Shown: positions 36,085 through 43,209 of the stretch, one piece after another
Numbering within the stretch: position 1 is the stretch's first letter
Layout: the number at the start of each line of letters is the position of its first letter
Source: Pandoraea bronchicola
GTDB lineage: Bacteria; Pseudomonadota; Gammaproteobacteria; Burkholderiales; Burkholderiaceae
DNA length: 64,000 bases
NCBI RefSeq assembly: GCF_902459805.1
Contig: NZ_CABPST010000002.1
Location: forward strand, 682,001-746,000
Direction: 5' to 3'
Notes under the pieces: model-generated
Seen by the model: only the letters and a program-made list of their open reading frames with translations
Told to the model about the DNA's origin: nothing
Database searches by the model: none
Position numbers and translations under genes: made by a program

Positions 36085-37095
36085 TTATTGAGGCGTGAGT
36101 TTACTCCAGTTTGCCAGCGCCTCCCCAACCGAACCGGGCGCGACCCCTGAGGCCAGCAGCGCCGTCACCAGCAAGCGCGCCTTGAGCGCAGACAGCCAGC
36201 CGGACAGGTGCGCGCCGCGCCGGGCGAGATCGATTTCAGCGCCGACGTAGCCATAGGTCTGCGATGCCGTGGACCCGCCAGCCGCACGACTGGCGATCAC
36301 GACAGGCGCCTTCGCCGCCAGCGAACCGATGCGCTCGGCAAATCCGAACGAAACGTGGCCGGCGCCCTGCGCCGCAATCACAACGGCCTCGTAGCCGCCC
36401 TTGATGGCCATCTCGGCCAGTTCGCCGTCGTCACTCAGTACGGCCGTCACCAGTGCAACCTTCGGCCAATCGCGCACGGGCCGTGCCAATGGTTGCGGGC
36501 GTGCCGGCCGGGCATGGAAAAACGTCGGGCGCCCCTCGACGAGGCGCGCCGCAACACCGCCGTCGAGCGACACGAAGGCCTGCACTGCCAGCGCATCGCC
36601 CTTGCTGACCCAGCGCGCGTAGTGTGCCGTGTCGTTCATCACCACGAGCACGCCGCGACCAACGCTGCCGGGATGCACGGCCGTGCGCACTGCGGCCAGC
36701 AGATTCGCGGGACCGTCTGCCCCTGCGGCCTGAGGAGCGCGCATTGCCCCCGTGATGATCAGCGGCGCAGGCAATTTCCAGAACAGATCCAGCAAAAAGG
36801 CGGTTTCCTCCAGCGAATCGGTGCCCTGCGTGAGCACAACGCCGCTCGCACCGTCGGCGATCTGCTGCTCGGCCCAGGTGAGCGCGTCCATCAGGTCGTC
36901 GTAACGCAGTGAGGCGCTGGGCAATTGGCGAAGCGATGCCGTCTTGATGGTTGCGACGTCGGACAAGCCGGGGACAGAGCGCGCCAACTGCGTGGCGTCG
37001 AGCGTCGGGACAACGCCGCCGGCAGCGTCTGACGGGGTCATGCTGATCGTGCCGCCAAGCGAGGCGACGGCAACCACGGGAAGCGAATTGGGCAT
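36085..37095 (-). CDS. L-asparaginase
   Basis: A 336-residue asparaginase/glutaminase-family enzyme that hydrolyses L-asparagine to aspartate and ammonia. The first catalytic Thr is in ASLGGTISM; the second Thr-Asp pair is in LTQGTDSLEETAF. It has no signal peptide, so it is cytoplasmic. ATG 37095 (MPNSLPVVAV) is preferred over a start at 37152. Paired with a GntR regulator and divergent from an MFS carrier; together they may import and use an amide or related compound. Confidence 0.88.
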   Translation of the reverse strand: MPNSLPVVAVASLGGTISMTPSDAAGGVVPTLDATQLARSVPGLSDVATIKTASLRQLPSASLRYDDLMDALTWAEQQIADGASGVVLTQGTDSLEETAFLLDLFWKLPAPLIITGAMRAPQAAGADGPANLLAAVRTAVHPGSVGRGVLVVMNDTAHYARWVSKGDALAVQAFVSLDGGVAARLVEGRPTFFHARPARPQPLARPVRDWPKVALVTAVLSDDGELAEMAIKGGYEAVVIAAQGAGHVSFGFAERIGSLAAKAPVVIASRAAGGSTASQTYGYVGAEIDLARRGAHLSGWLSALKARLLVTALLASGVAPGSVGEALANWSKLTPQ

Positions 37096-37123
37096 GGTGG
37101 ACAGTTTTTTGATTTCAGTTGAT

Positions 37124-37136
37124 ATGCATTGTGCAT
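37124..37136. promoter_or_regulatory. candidate GntR operator
   Basis: The palindrome ATGCA-TTG-TGCAT lies in the divergent gap between asparaginase (37095) and the MFS gene (37209), inside an AT-rich promoter region. Its size fits FadR-type operators. Assignment is positional. Confidence 0.5.
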
Positions 37137-37208
37137 TATATATAATCGACAATCGTTTGCGAAGGGCATCGGGTGCTTCGCAGAGAACCCAACACTTTAG
37201 GAGACGTC

Positions 37209-38564
37209 ATGCAACCAACCACTGTGGGCCATCCGGCCGCCGGGGCGACGCGGTACCGGTTCGCGGTATTCGCGCTGATCGTGGTGATCGCCCTCGTGAA
37301 CTACATCGACCGGGGCGCGATTTCGTACTCGGCGGCGCAGATCACGTCGGAATATGGTTTCGACCGGGCCGGCTGGGGCGCAGTCCTCGGCTACTTCGGT
37401 TACGGGTATATGTTTGGCGCATTGTTCGGCGGCGCACTGGCCGACCGCGTGGGCGCCAAGAAGGTATGGGTGATTGCCGGTGTGGCATGGTCGGCGTTTG
37501 CCATCGCCATGATCTGGGCGGGCGACCTCGGGATCGCCGTGCTCGGCGGTTCGGCGCTGACCGGCTTCGCCACGATCCGCGTGCTGTTCGGCTTCGCCGA
37601 AGGTCCGGCCTACTCGATCATCAACAAGACGATGGCGGCCTGGGCGTCGCCGTCGGAGCGCGGCTTTGCCGTGTCCATCGGGCTGCTGAGCACGCCGCTC
37701 GGTGCGTTGCTCACGGCGCCGGTCGCGGTGGGTCTGCTGCTGCTCACCGATAGCTGGCGCACGATGTACATCGTGCTCGGTATCGCAGGCTTCGTATTGA
37801 TTGCGCTGTTTGCGCGCGTCTATACCAACCGTCCGGAAGACAATCCGCGCGTGAATGCGGCTGAGGTGGCGCTGATTCAGGCGGGACGCCCGGCGCAGCA
37901 TCCGTCGGCCGCCGCCGCAGCGAGCGATATGCCGTGGTGGAGCTTCTTCAAGAGCAGGACGCTGGTGTTCAACTCGATCGGCTATTTCGCGTTCATCTAC
38001 GTGAACTTCATGCTGCTGACCTGGACACCGAAGTATCTCGCCGACGAGTTCCATTTCACGCTGTCCTCGCTCTGGTACATCGGCATGATTCCGTGGACGG
38101 GCGCGTGCGTGACGGTGCTGCTCGGCGGACGCATTTCCGACTGGCTGTATCGCAAGACGGGCAAGCTGGTCATTGCGCGCAGTTGGTTCGCGGCTGCCGC
38201 GCTGACATGTACCACGTTGTGCTTCCTGATGGTCTCGCAGGCGCAGAGCGTGTGGGCGGTGATCGCATTGATGACGCTGGGTAATGCGCTTAACGCCCTG
38301 CCGAACTCCGTGTATTGGGCGGTGGTGATCGACACGGCGCCGACACGCGTGGGCACGTTCAGTGGTTTGATGCACTTCATCGCGAACATCGCGGCGGTGC
38401 TCGCACCGACGCTCGCCGGGATTCTGTCGGCCAAGTACGGCTACTCGTCGATGTTTGTCGCGACAGCAGTCGCAACGGCAGTGGGCGTGTTTGCGATGCT
38501 GCAGGTAAAGCCCGGCGTCGGCCCGAAGGTGGGGCGACGCGAAGGCGAAACGGTGTCCGCTTGA
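37209..38564 (+). CDS. MFS transporter (ACS-like)
   Basis: A 451-residue 12-TM carrier. Visible are ALVNYIDRGAISYSA in TM1, GGALADRVGAKKVW (motif A) and RVLFGFAEGPAYSIINKTMAAW. It is probably an organic anion importer. AGGAG precedes ATG 37209. Transcribed away from the asparaginase-GntR operon and likely controlled by the same GntR protein. Confidence 0.88.
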   Translation: MQPTTVGHPAAGATRYRFAVFALIVVIALVNYIDRGAISYSAAQITSEYGFDRAGWGAVLGYFGYGYMFGALFGGALADRVGAKKVWVIAGVAWSAFAIAMIWAGDLGIAVLGGSALTGFATIRVLFGFAEGPAYSIINKTMAAWASPSERGFAVSIGLLSTPLGALLTAPVAVGLLLLTDSWRTMYIVLGIAGFVLIALFARVYTNRPEDNPRVNAAEVALIQAGRPAQHPSAAAAASDMPWWSFFKSRTLVFNSIGYFAFIYVNFMLLTWTPKYLADEFHFTLSSLWYIGMIPWTGACVTVLLGGRISDWLYRKTGKLVIARSWFAAAALTCTTLCFLMVSQAQSVWAVIALMTLGNALNALPNSVYWAVVIDTAPTRVGTFSGLMHFIANIAAVLAPTLAGILSAKYGYSSMFVATAVATAVGVFAMLQVKPGVGPKVGRREGETVSA

Positions 38565-38605
38565 TTGAACCGGGCGGAATGAGCGACTGACAAGTCGTTC
38601 GGATA

Positions 38606-38650
38606 ACAAAGCAGGGCTGGCGGACCATCGTCCACCGGCCCTTTTTCTTT
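38606..38650 (+). terminator. rho-independent terminator of the MFS gene
   Basis: An imperfect stem around AGGGCTGGCGGAC / GTCCACCGGCCCT is followed by TTTTTCTTT. Confidence 0.75.
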
Positions 38651-38715
38651 GACTGCGGACGCGCGGACACTATCTACGAAGCAGAAACCGGGTGGCCTGA
38701 CGCCGGGCAACAAAA

Positions 38716-38748
38716 AAGGGCCAGCAGACGTATCGTCTACTGGCCCTA
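38716..38748 (-). terminator. terminator downstream of the tRNA remnant
   Basis: A strong stem AGGGCCAG-AGACG / CGTCT-CTGGCCCT is followed on the minus strand by TTTTTTGTTG. It is the native terminator of the tRNA-Met gene and lies just outside the prophage. Confidence 0.85.
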
Positions 38749-38752
38749 TTCT

Positions 38753-38798
38753 TGGTAGGCCGTGCTGGGTTCGAACCAGCGACCAAGGGATTATGAGT
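38753..38798 (-). other. prophage attachment site: 3' part of a tRNA-Met(CAT) gene
   Basis: On the minus strand the sequence reads as the 3' half of an elongator tRNA-Met: anticodon loop CTCATAA (anticodon CAT), 3' anticodon-stem strand TCCCT, variable loop TGGTC, T arm GCTGG-TTCGAAC-CCAGC, acceptor strand ACGGCCT, then A-CCA. The 5' half is missing: the bases that should pair with the anticodon stem do not match. This is the host tRNA remnant left by integration into the tRNA 3' end. The intact copy should lie at the far prophage end, beyond base 64,000. Confidence 0.85.
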
Positions 38799-38980
38799 TA
38801 GTTTAAACTGTACATTTACACAGCCATGGCGATTAACTTTCATTGAAAATCAACATGTTATAACTGCGCAAATTGAACAGGTTTGACACGTAAACTGCGT
38901 TGAAGGGCAAAAAAATGCCCACCAGAATCCCCCACCATTAGCTCTACCATGTGGGGTAATCATTGAGTCTCGGGGGCGCG

Positions 38981-39475
38981 ATGGAAGATCAGCAAGACAA
39001 CACCGTGCAATATCGGATTGAGTACATTCGAGCGATCCGAAGTGCGGCCACAGATTGGCGTGCGCAACAGCTTCAAAAATTTGAAACTTGGACGACCGAA
39101 ACAGTCAAGCATCTTGCGTTCATTAATGCTGCTGGATTGGCTGGCGCATTCGCATACTCGACTTCATCAGGACACGAAGCTCTTCCGGTAAAGTTGTTTT
39201 GCGTACCAGCCATCATGTACTTTGCCTTTGGTCTAGCCTCCGCCGTTATCGACATGTACGCAAACGCGATGGGGCACCTGAGACGCGCGAACGAAATTAC
39301 CAAGCGCATCGATAAATGGGACAAATTGAAGTCACCTCCCAGCAACCCTCTAGATTTGCTATCCCCGCTGCGACGCGGAAAACTAGCCTTTATCTTTGCC
39401 GAACTGTTCGGCTGGCTGTCTGCCGGAGGATTCTTGTTGGGCGTGATCCCGTTTATTCGACTTGGCATGTCATAG
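38981..39475 (+). CDS. prophage-edge membrane protein, 164 aa
   Basis: A 164-residue protein of lower GC than the host. The N-terminal ~45 residues are charged and amphipathic (YRIEYIRAIRSAATDWRAQQ). Three hydrophobic segments follow (LAFINAAGLAGAFAYS; VKLFCVPAIMYFAFGLASAVI; LAFIFAELFGWLSAGGFLLG), with a basic loop in between. ATG 38981 has GGGGG upstream. First gene inside the att site and opposite in strand to the late genes, so probably expressed from the prophage (moron). No family recognised; a superinfection-exclusion or effector role is only a guess. Confidence 0.7.
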   Translation: MEDQQDNTVQYRIEYIRAIRSAATDWRAQQLQKFETWTTETVKHLAFINAAGLAGAFAYSTSSGHEALPVKLFCVPAIMYFAFGLASAVIDMYANAMGHLRRANEITKRIDKWDKLKSPPSNPLDLLSPLRRGKLAFIFAELFGWLSAGGFLLGVIPFIRLGMS

Positions 39476-39497
39476 GCCGTCACTGCCGCCCTTAATA

Positions 39498-39517
39498 TAC
39501 TGTGTTTTTGTACAGTA
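39498..39517 (+). promoter_or_regulatory. LexA (SOS) box
   Basis: TACTGT-N8-ACAGTA with an all-T/G centre matches the gammaproteobacterial-type LexA consensus CTGT-N8-ACAG perfectly and is palindromic over six bases each side. It lies 47 bases upstream of ATG 39564. Confidence 0.85.
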
Positions 39518-39563
39518 TTTCGTGTTAGTTTACCTCCCTCGAAGTTACCCGAGAGAGGTCGCC

Positions 39564-39821
39564 ATGCGAGATCCACACACCACCAGATTTATCGTCGTCC
39601 CGTTCCGCAAAGGGTCTGGCGGCGACCTGCTGCCTGTTGAGGTGCGGCCGGCCAGCACCAGCGTCGGCGCCGTTCGCGTCGCCCACTCAATGCGCGAGCA
39701 GCACGCCGGCGTTGCAGCTTATGAAGTGCTGCTCGATCCCGAGACTGGCGCGATGGAATCGCCGAAGGTGTTGTTTCAGCACGGGCGAATCCCCGCGCTC
39801 GACGAGTACGCCGCGGCGTAG
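39564..39821 (+). CDS. SOS-controlled prophage protein, 85 aa
   Basis: An 85-residue protein (RDPHTTRFIVVPFRKGSG ... VAAYEVLLDPETGAMESPKVLF). It looks like a small beta-rich cytoplasmic protein; no signal or membrane segment. GAGAGAGG precedes ATG 39564. A LexA box lies directly upstream. Followed after 12 bases by a second small gene, as a two-gene operon. I do not recognise the family. Confidence 0.75.
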   Translation: MRDPHTTRFIVVPFRKGSGGDLLPVEVRPASTSVGAVRVAHSMREQHAGVAAYEVLLDPETGAMESPKVLFQHGRIPALDEYAAA

Positions 39822-39833
39822 CGAGGTGTCGTT

Positions 39834-40133
39834 ATGCCTCTCAACCCCCGCCCCTCCGATCTGACGATCGACCAATTGCGCAGCCTATGGCTCAATCACA
39901 AGGACCCCGTTCTTCGGCGCGTAATCGAGGAAGTCGCATTTCGGCGGCTTGAAGCCCAGCGCAAGCAAAAGGTGCTCTTCGAGGTCGAAAAACTGTATGC
40001 GATCATCCACCAGGCGTGGAAGGAAGAGGTCGGCGACACCTTGATTGCGCTCGAATGCCTCAAGGCGCTGCTTGGCGAACACAGAACAGCCAAGGGGGAA
40101 TCCCCGCGAATTCCCGGCGCACCGCCCCGCTAG
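39834..40133 (+). CDS. small helical protein, second gene of the SOS unit, 99 aa
   Basis: A 99-residue, highly charged, helix-rich protein (LTIDQLRSLWLNHKDP, VIEEVAFRRLEAQRKQKVLFEVEKLYAIIHQAW). The C-terminal tail is Pro/Gly rich. GAGGTG precedes ATG 39834. Likely cotranscribed with the 39564 gene from the LexA-controlled promoter. No family recognised; a DNA- or protein-binding helper is possible. Confidence 0.7.
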   Translation: MPLNPRPSDLTIDQLRSLWLNHKDPVLRRVIEEVAFRRLEAQRKQKVLFEVEKLYAIIHQAWKEEVGDTLIALECLKALLGEHRTAKGESPRIPGAPPR

Positions 40134-40381
40134 GAGTACGCGCCGTCGGCCACGAACCGCTATCTGCAGTGACCCGAGAATGGACGGCCCCGCTTTGCTC
40201 AAGCGGGCACCGAAGATGAGCGACATTCGCTATGGTGCGGATTGGGATGAGTGGTGGGAGAAGCCGAGGGACAGTAGCTGCCTGCAACAGAGATAGCAAT
40301 CACGTGCGCACTCAACATGAAACGATTGTGCGGCGCGCAATCTAAAGCGGTCGAACTGTTGCGTCCAGCATGACGGGCCTA

Positions 40382-40687
40382 TCAGTAATCCCAGTCGTAG
40401 CGGATGCGCCCATTGGACGTCACGTGGTTGCACGACATCTCAGTGGTCGAATTAGGCTCGACGGTCCAGCGCTTTCGCTGAGGGTCGCCTTCACAGAAGT
40501 AGTTTAAATAGATCTTGAAGTCGCACCGGTTCTTCAGACTGTAACGGGTGGAGTATTTGTCTTTACTGATCTGATCCAAGCTCCCGCACTGACGTTGCCG
40601 AAGCGCACGCTCGGCGTCAGTTGCTGCCGAAGCGGAGAATGCACTTAATACGATGACCAGCGGGGCTGCGGACAGAATCCTGCTCAT
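40382..40687 (-). CDS. small exported protein, 101 aa
   Basis: A signal peptide (residues 1-21, LSAAPLVIVLSAFSASA) leads to an 80-residue mature protein with four Cys (RQCGSLDQ, NRCDFKI, YFCEGDP, MSCNH), probably two disulphides in the periplasm. GAGGTGAG precedes ATG 40687. A Cys-rich beta-type fold is likely. No family recognised. Accessory prophage gene next to att. Confidence 0.7.
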   Translation of the reverse strand: MSRILSAAPLVIVLSAFSASAATDAERALRQRQCGSLDQISKDKYSTRYSLKNRCDFKIYLNYFCEGDPQRKRWTVEPNSTTEMSCNHVTSNGRIRYDWDY

Positions 40688-40763
40688 GATCTCACCTCAT
40701 ATCGACGAAGGTGCTGCGGGGTTTATTGCGTGAGAAACGTTTCGGAACTGAAACATCTGGAGC

Positions 40764-41198
40764 CTAATAGCCGCAAGCCCGCTGGTATCGCTTGAGTACG
40801 GCCAGTAGCTCGTCGGCATCGCGATAGGCAACGGGAAGCTCAAACCGGCGGTGGTACTCTGTGTCTTTTTTGCCCTGGAACACAGGGATACAATCCGAAC
40901 CGTCGCGACAGGAAACGAGAACTACTGCAGTAGGCGTGCCCCATGAACTCGTTCGCTTGTCCGGGTAGTAATCGATTCCGTCGAACGTCACGTCGCTGAA
41001 ACGAATTACGGACCGGTACCTACCTAGGATGCCCTCCCAATAAAGGCCCATCCCAGAGCAATTCGGCTTGCTCGCCTCAATCAAATAGACGAGATCAACC
41101 ATCTGCTCGGCATCGTTGCCCTGTGCGTATCCACCCTGGAGTGGTAATGCCAGTGCTCCAAGCGCTGCGGCGCGCATCAACCAACCTGGATATTCCAT
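40764..41198 (-). CDS. exported hypothetical protein, 144 aa
   Basis: A signal peptide (WLMRAAALGALALPLQGGYAQ, to about residue 25) precedes a mature domain with four Cys (KPNCSG, VSCRDGSDC, RACGY). GGAGGTCACT directly precedes ATG 41198; the longer frame to 41387 lacks a ribosome site. It lies 76 bases upstream of the 101-aa exported protein, same strand, so the two may form a periplasmic pair. No family recognised. Confidence 0.7.
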   Translation of the reverse strand: MEYPGWLMRAAALGALALPLQGGYAQGNDAEQMVDLVYLIEASKPNCSGMGLYWEGILGRYRSVIRFSDVTFDGIDYYPDKRTSSWGTPTAVVLVSCRDGSDCIPVFQGKKDTEYHRRFELPVAYRDADELLAVLKRYQRACGY

Positions 41199-41421
41199 AG
41201 TGACCTCCGATACTCCGGCCCATCTATGAAGCAGGCTTCGTGCCAATGCCAGCCTAGCGAGGCCCCCGAAGCCCTCTCGCCCCCCCGGGAGAAAATGAGG
41301 AGCACAAAACGTGTCAAATTTGAAATAGGAGGGACAGTCGGCCCGATCTGTCGCACTTAGTTCGCGCGACCGGCCACGCCAATGCAAAGGTTGTCCGCTT
41401 TGACGGCACTGACTAGTTCGC

Positions 41422-41895
41422 TTATTTTTGCATCAACGAGTCATAACTGCGCTCGCAGGCAAGTCCTGCGATGTGGGCAGCGTCAGCGAATTGCGCCAGC
41501 TTCCCCGCTCGTTCATCAGCGCGGCTGAGCACGTCGGCAAGCACTCCGATGGGGTCACCGGCTGGCGCGCTGGCGCTGGCAGCGGTGGAATTTCTGGCGG
41601 CAACGATATAGCCGGCAAGTTGCTTGCGCAGCCCGGCAGAATCAGCAGCATTGGCAAGAGCATCAGCCGTTGCCTTGTCAGCAGCTTTTTTTGCATCTTT
41701 GATGACTCCTGCTTGGGTTTCCACACGTTGGCGGTAGGTGTCTCGGTCGGCCGTCAGATCTCGGATTTGCTTCGCCTGGTCGGATACTGTTGCCGACTGG
41801 TCAGCGTCGTGATGCCCCTTCCAGTAGCCGCCGCCGGCCGAGAGCACAACGGCGAGAAGGAATGCGCCCCATACGCGCGGATCGATCCAACTCAC
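41422..41895 (-). CDS. Rz: i-spanin (Rz-like, DUF2514-type)
   Basis: A 157-residue inner-membrane spanin. Signal anchor WGAFLLAVVLSAGGGYWKG (~8-26), then a long periplasmic coiled coil (VSDQAKQIRDLTADRDTYRQR, KAADKATADALANAADSAGL). It links inner and outer membranes with Rz1 in the last lysis step. The start is GTG 41895, overlapping the endolysin stop, with GGAAGG upstream. Rz1 is embedded in another frame. Confidence 0.85.
   Translation of the reverse strand: MSWIDPRVWGAFLLAVVLSAGGGYWKGHHDADQSATVSDQAKQIRDLTADRDTYRQRVETQAGVIKDAKKAADKATADALANAADSAGLRKQLAGYIVAARNSTAASASAPAGDPIGVLADVLSRADERAGKLAQFADAAHIAGLACERSYDSLMQK
41433..41696 (-). CDS. Rz1: o-spanin (Rz1), embedded in Rz
   Basis: An 87-residue lipoprotein encoded wholly inside the Rz gene in another frame. 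ATG 41696 gives MQKKLLTRQRLMLLPMLL, lipobox ILPGC, then a proline-rich stretch (LPPEIPPLPAPARQPVTP) typical of Rz1. The mature lipoprotein sits in the outer membrane and binds Rz. The nested layout is as in lambda. Confidence 0.85.
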   Translation of the reverse strand: MQKKLLTRQRLMLLPMLLILPGCASNLPAISLPPEIPPLPAPARQPVTPSECLPTCSAALMNERGSWRNSLTLPTSQDLPASAVMTR

Positions 41896-42368
41896 ATCGC
41901 ACCTTCCGCCTTCACGTACTGAGCAAGCAACGGCTCGAGCGCATGCTCGACCTGCCCATACCCGGCACCGGGGAGACTGGCCCAGATGTTCCGGCACTTC
42001 GAGATGGCGGACGCGATATTCCCTGCCTTGATGTCGGCCAGCGCGCCGCGCTCGCGGATCTGCTGGATCGCGATCTTGTCCTGGCTGACAGGAGAGAAGT
42101 CCGTAAGCCCGAGTTGCTGCTTGTAGACATCGAAGTAGCGCGACAGAAGTTGGTAGCGCCCGGCGGCCGTTGACCACACGTTGAAGCGCTTGATCCACAC
42201 GGACTTGCGGGGATGGTCGGCATAGCTTGCGAACAGGCCTCCGCCCACGATCACGTTGTATCCGTCGTCCGATCCCGAAATGCGAGACGTGAATTCAGAC
42301 CACGCGAGCATGTCGAGAAACGCACACACGTTCAATCCACCGGCCGTTGCCGGATCAATTCGAGCCAT
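41892..42368 (-). CDS. endolysin, lambda R-type transglycosylase (GH104)
   Basis: A 158-residue lytic transglycosylase. The N-terminal CAFLDMLAWSEFTSR holds the catalytic Glu; the family block TAAGRYQLLSRYFDVYK follows. It lacks a signal anchor, so it needs a pore-forming holin for release. It overlaps the membrane-protein gene upstream and the Rz start downstream. Confidence 0.9.
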   Translation of the reverse strand: MARIDPATAGGLNVCAFLDMLAWSEFTSRISGSDDGYNVIVGGGLFASYADHPRKSVWIKRFNVWSTAAGRYQLLSRYFDVYKQQLGLTDFSPVSQDKIAIQQIRERGALADIKAGNIASAISKCRNIWASLPGAGYGQVEHALEPLLAQYVKAEGAM

Positions 42369-42636
42369 GTTGTCGCTCCTTGTTTGCCCAGTACGCCTTC
42401 CGGGCCATCAGCCACACGCCGACAATCGCCATCCCGACGAGCATCAGGACTTCGGGGCCGTCGATCGCGTGGCGCATCCAGAACGGTTTGAACAGGTTGC
42501 CGGCGGAAGCCAGACCGATGGCGACGAAGCCCGTCGTTCCCCAAAAGCCCGTCGCGATCGCATCACTCAGCGTCACCCAAATGCATGCGCCGAGAACGAC
42601 GACGTTAGCGGCAAAGAACACCGATACCCAGATCAT
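42355..42636 (-). CDS. lysis-cassette membrane protein, 93 aa (possible holin/antiholin)
   Basis: A 93-residue protein with three hydrophobic segments (VSVFFAANVVVLGACIWV; TTGFVAIGLASAGNL; VLMLVGMAIVGVWLM) and a charged C terminus (RKAYWANKERQ). ATG 42636 overlaps the previous stop (ATGA). Position just upstream of endolysin suggests a holin or holin partner. Family not certain. Confidence 0.7.
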   Translation of the reverse strand: MIWVSVFFAANVVVLGACIWVTLSDAIATGFWGTTGFVAIGLASAGNLFKPFWMRHAIDGPEVLMLVGMAIVGVWLMARKAYWANKERQHGSN

Positions 42637-42974
42637 TTTTCGAGCCCTCCGGAGAGTCGCCGCTTGAGAGCCCCGATCAGGTCGGCATCGTTGATTTCCT
42701 TGAACACTTCCTTTGCAAGCGCCAGGCCGAACAGCCCCATCAAGAACCCGAACGCCTGCTGAGCGCCGGCATCCGTGATCGCGAAATACATCACGACCAA
42801 CGGACTGAGGTAGTAGGACATCGCCGCGCCGGCCGCGAACGACATCGCTTTTTGTTTCTTCGTCAGCCCTTCGCCGATGAATCGGAGCGCAATCAGCGAT
42901 CCGATGGCGCCGGGTAACACCTTCACCACCACAGCCAATGCGGCCGCCGCTGCGCTTGATGTGGGTTCTGCCAT
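42633..42974 (-). CDS. putative holin, 113 aa
   Basis: A 113-residue protein with three hydrophobic helices (AAAAALAVVVKVLPGAIGSLI; AMSFAAGAAMSYYLSPLVVMYF; FGFLMGLFGLALA) and a basic C terminus (LIGALKRRLSGGLEK). AGGA precedes ATG 42974. First gene of the lysis cassette after a terminator; a holin is the best guess. Confidence 0.72.
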   Translation of the reverse strand: MAEPTSSAAAAALAVVVKVLPGAIGSLIALRFIGEGLTKKQKAMSFAAGAAMSYYLSPLVVMYFAITDAGAQQAFGFLMGLFGLALAKEVFKEINDADLIGALKRRLSGGLEK

Positions 42975-43013
42975 TGGCTTGTCCTTTGGGCGACCCCGCG
43001 CCCCGCTCAGGAA

Positions 43014-43042
43014 ATAAAAAAGCCGCCCAGATAGGCGGCTTA
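43014..43042 (-). terminator. rho-independent terminator between tail and lysis genes
   Basis: On the minus strand AGCCGCC-TATCTG-GGCGGCT is followed by TTTTTTATTT. It separates the tail operon from the lysis cassette. Confidence 0.85.
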
Positions 43043-43071
43043 CGTTCTCGATCAATGACCGGAGGTGCTAC

Positions 43072-43209
43072 ATGAACTTCGACTTCTTAGCATGTCTCGG
43101 CGTAGCTATCGCGGTCGCTCCAATTGGCGTTGTCGCGGCGTTCTCTACGCTGCGAAATTCCTGCTCAGTAGCCGGTCACGTCTATAACCATAAAAGTTGC
43201 TCCCAATGA
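43072..43209 (+). CDS. possible small membrane peptide, 45 aa
   Basis: A short plus-strand frame with a strong ribosome site (GGAGGT, six bases before ATG 43072). The product is hydrophobic (FLACLGVAIAVAPIGVVAAF) with a Cys/His-containing tail (NSCSVAGHVYNHKSCSQ). It lies in the gap between the tail and lysis genes and ends antisense inside the last tail gene. No family recognised. Confidence 0.5.
   Translation: MNFDFLACLGVAIAVAPIGVVAAFSTLRNSCSVAGHVYNHKSCSQ

Noticed and set aside
38799-38980. Integrase or excisionase next to the att site
   Set aside because: No such frame is present at this end; the orientation of the tRNA remnant predicts them at the far end.
40216-40296. 26-codon ORF MSDIRYGADWDEWWEKP in the accessory prophage zone
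   Set aside because: No good ribosome site at the usual spacing and too short to support; kept only as a note.
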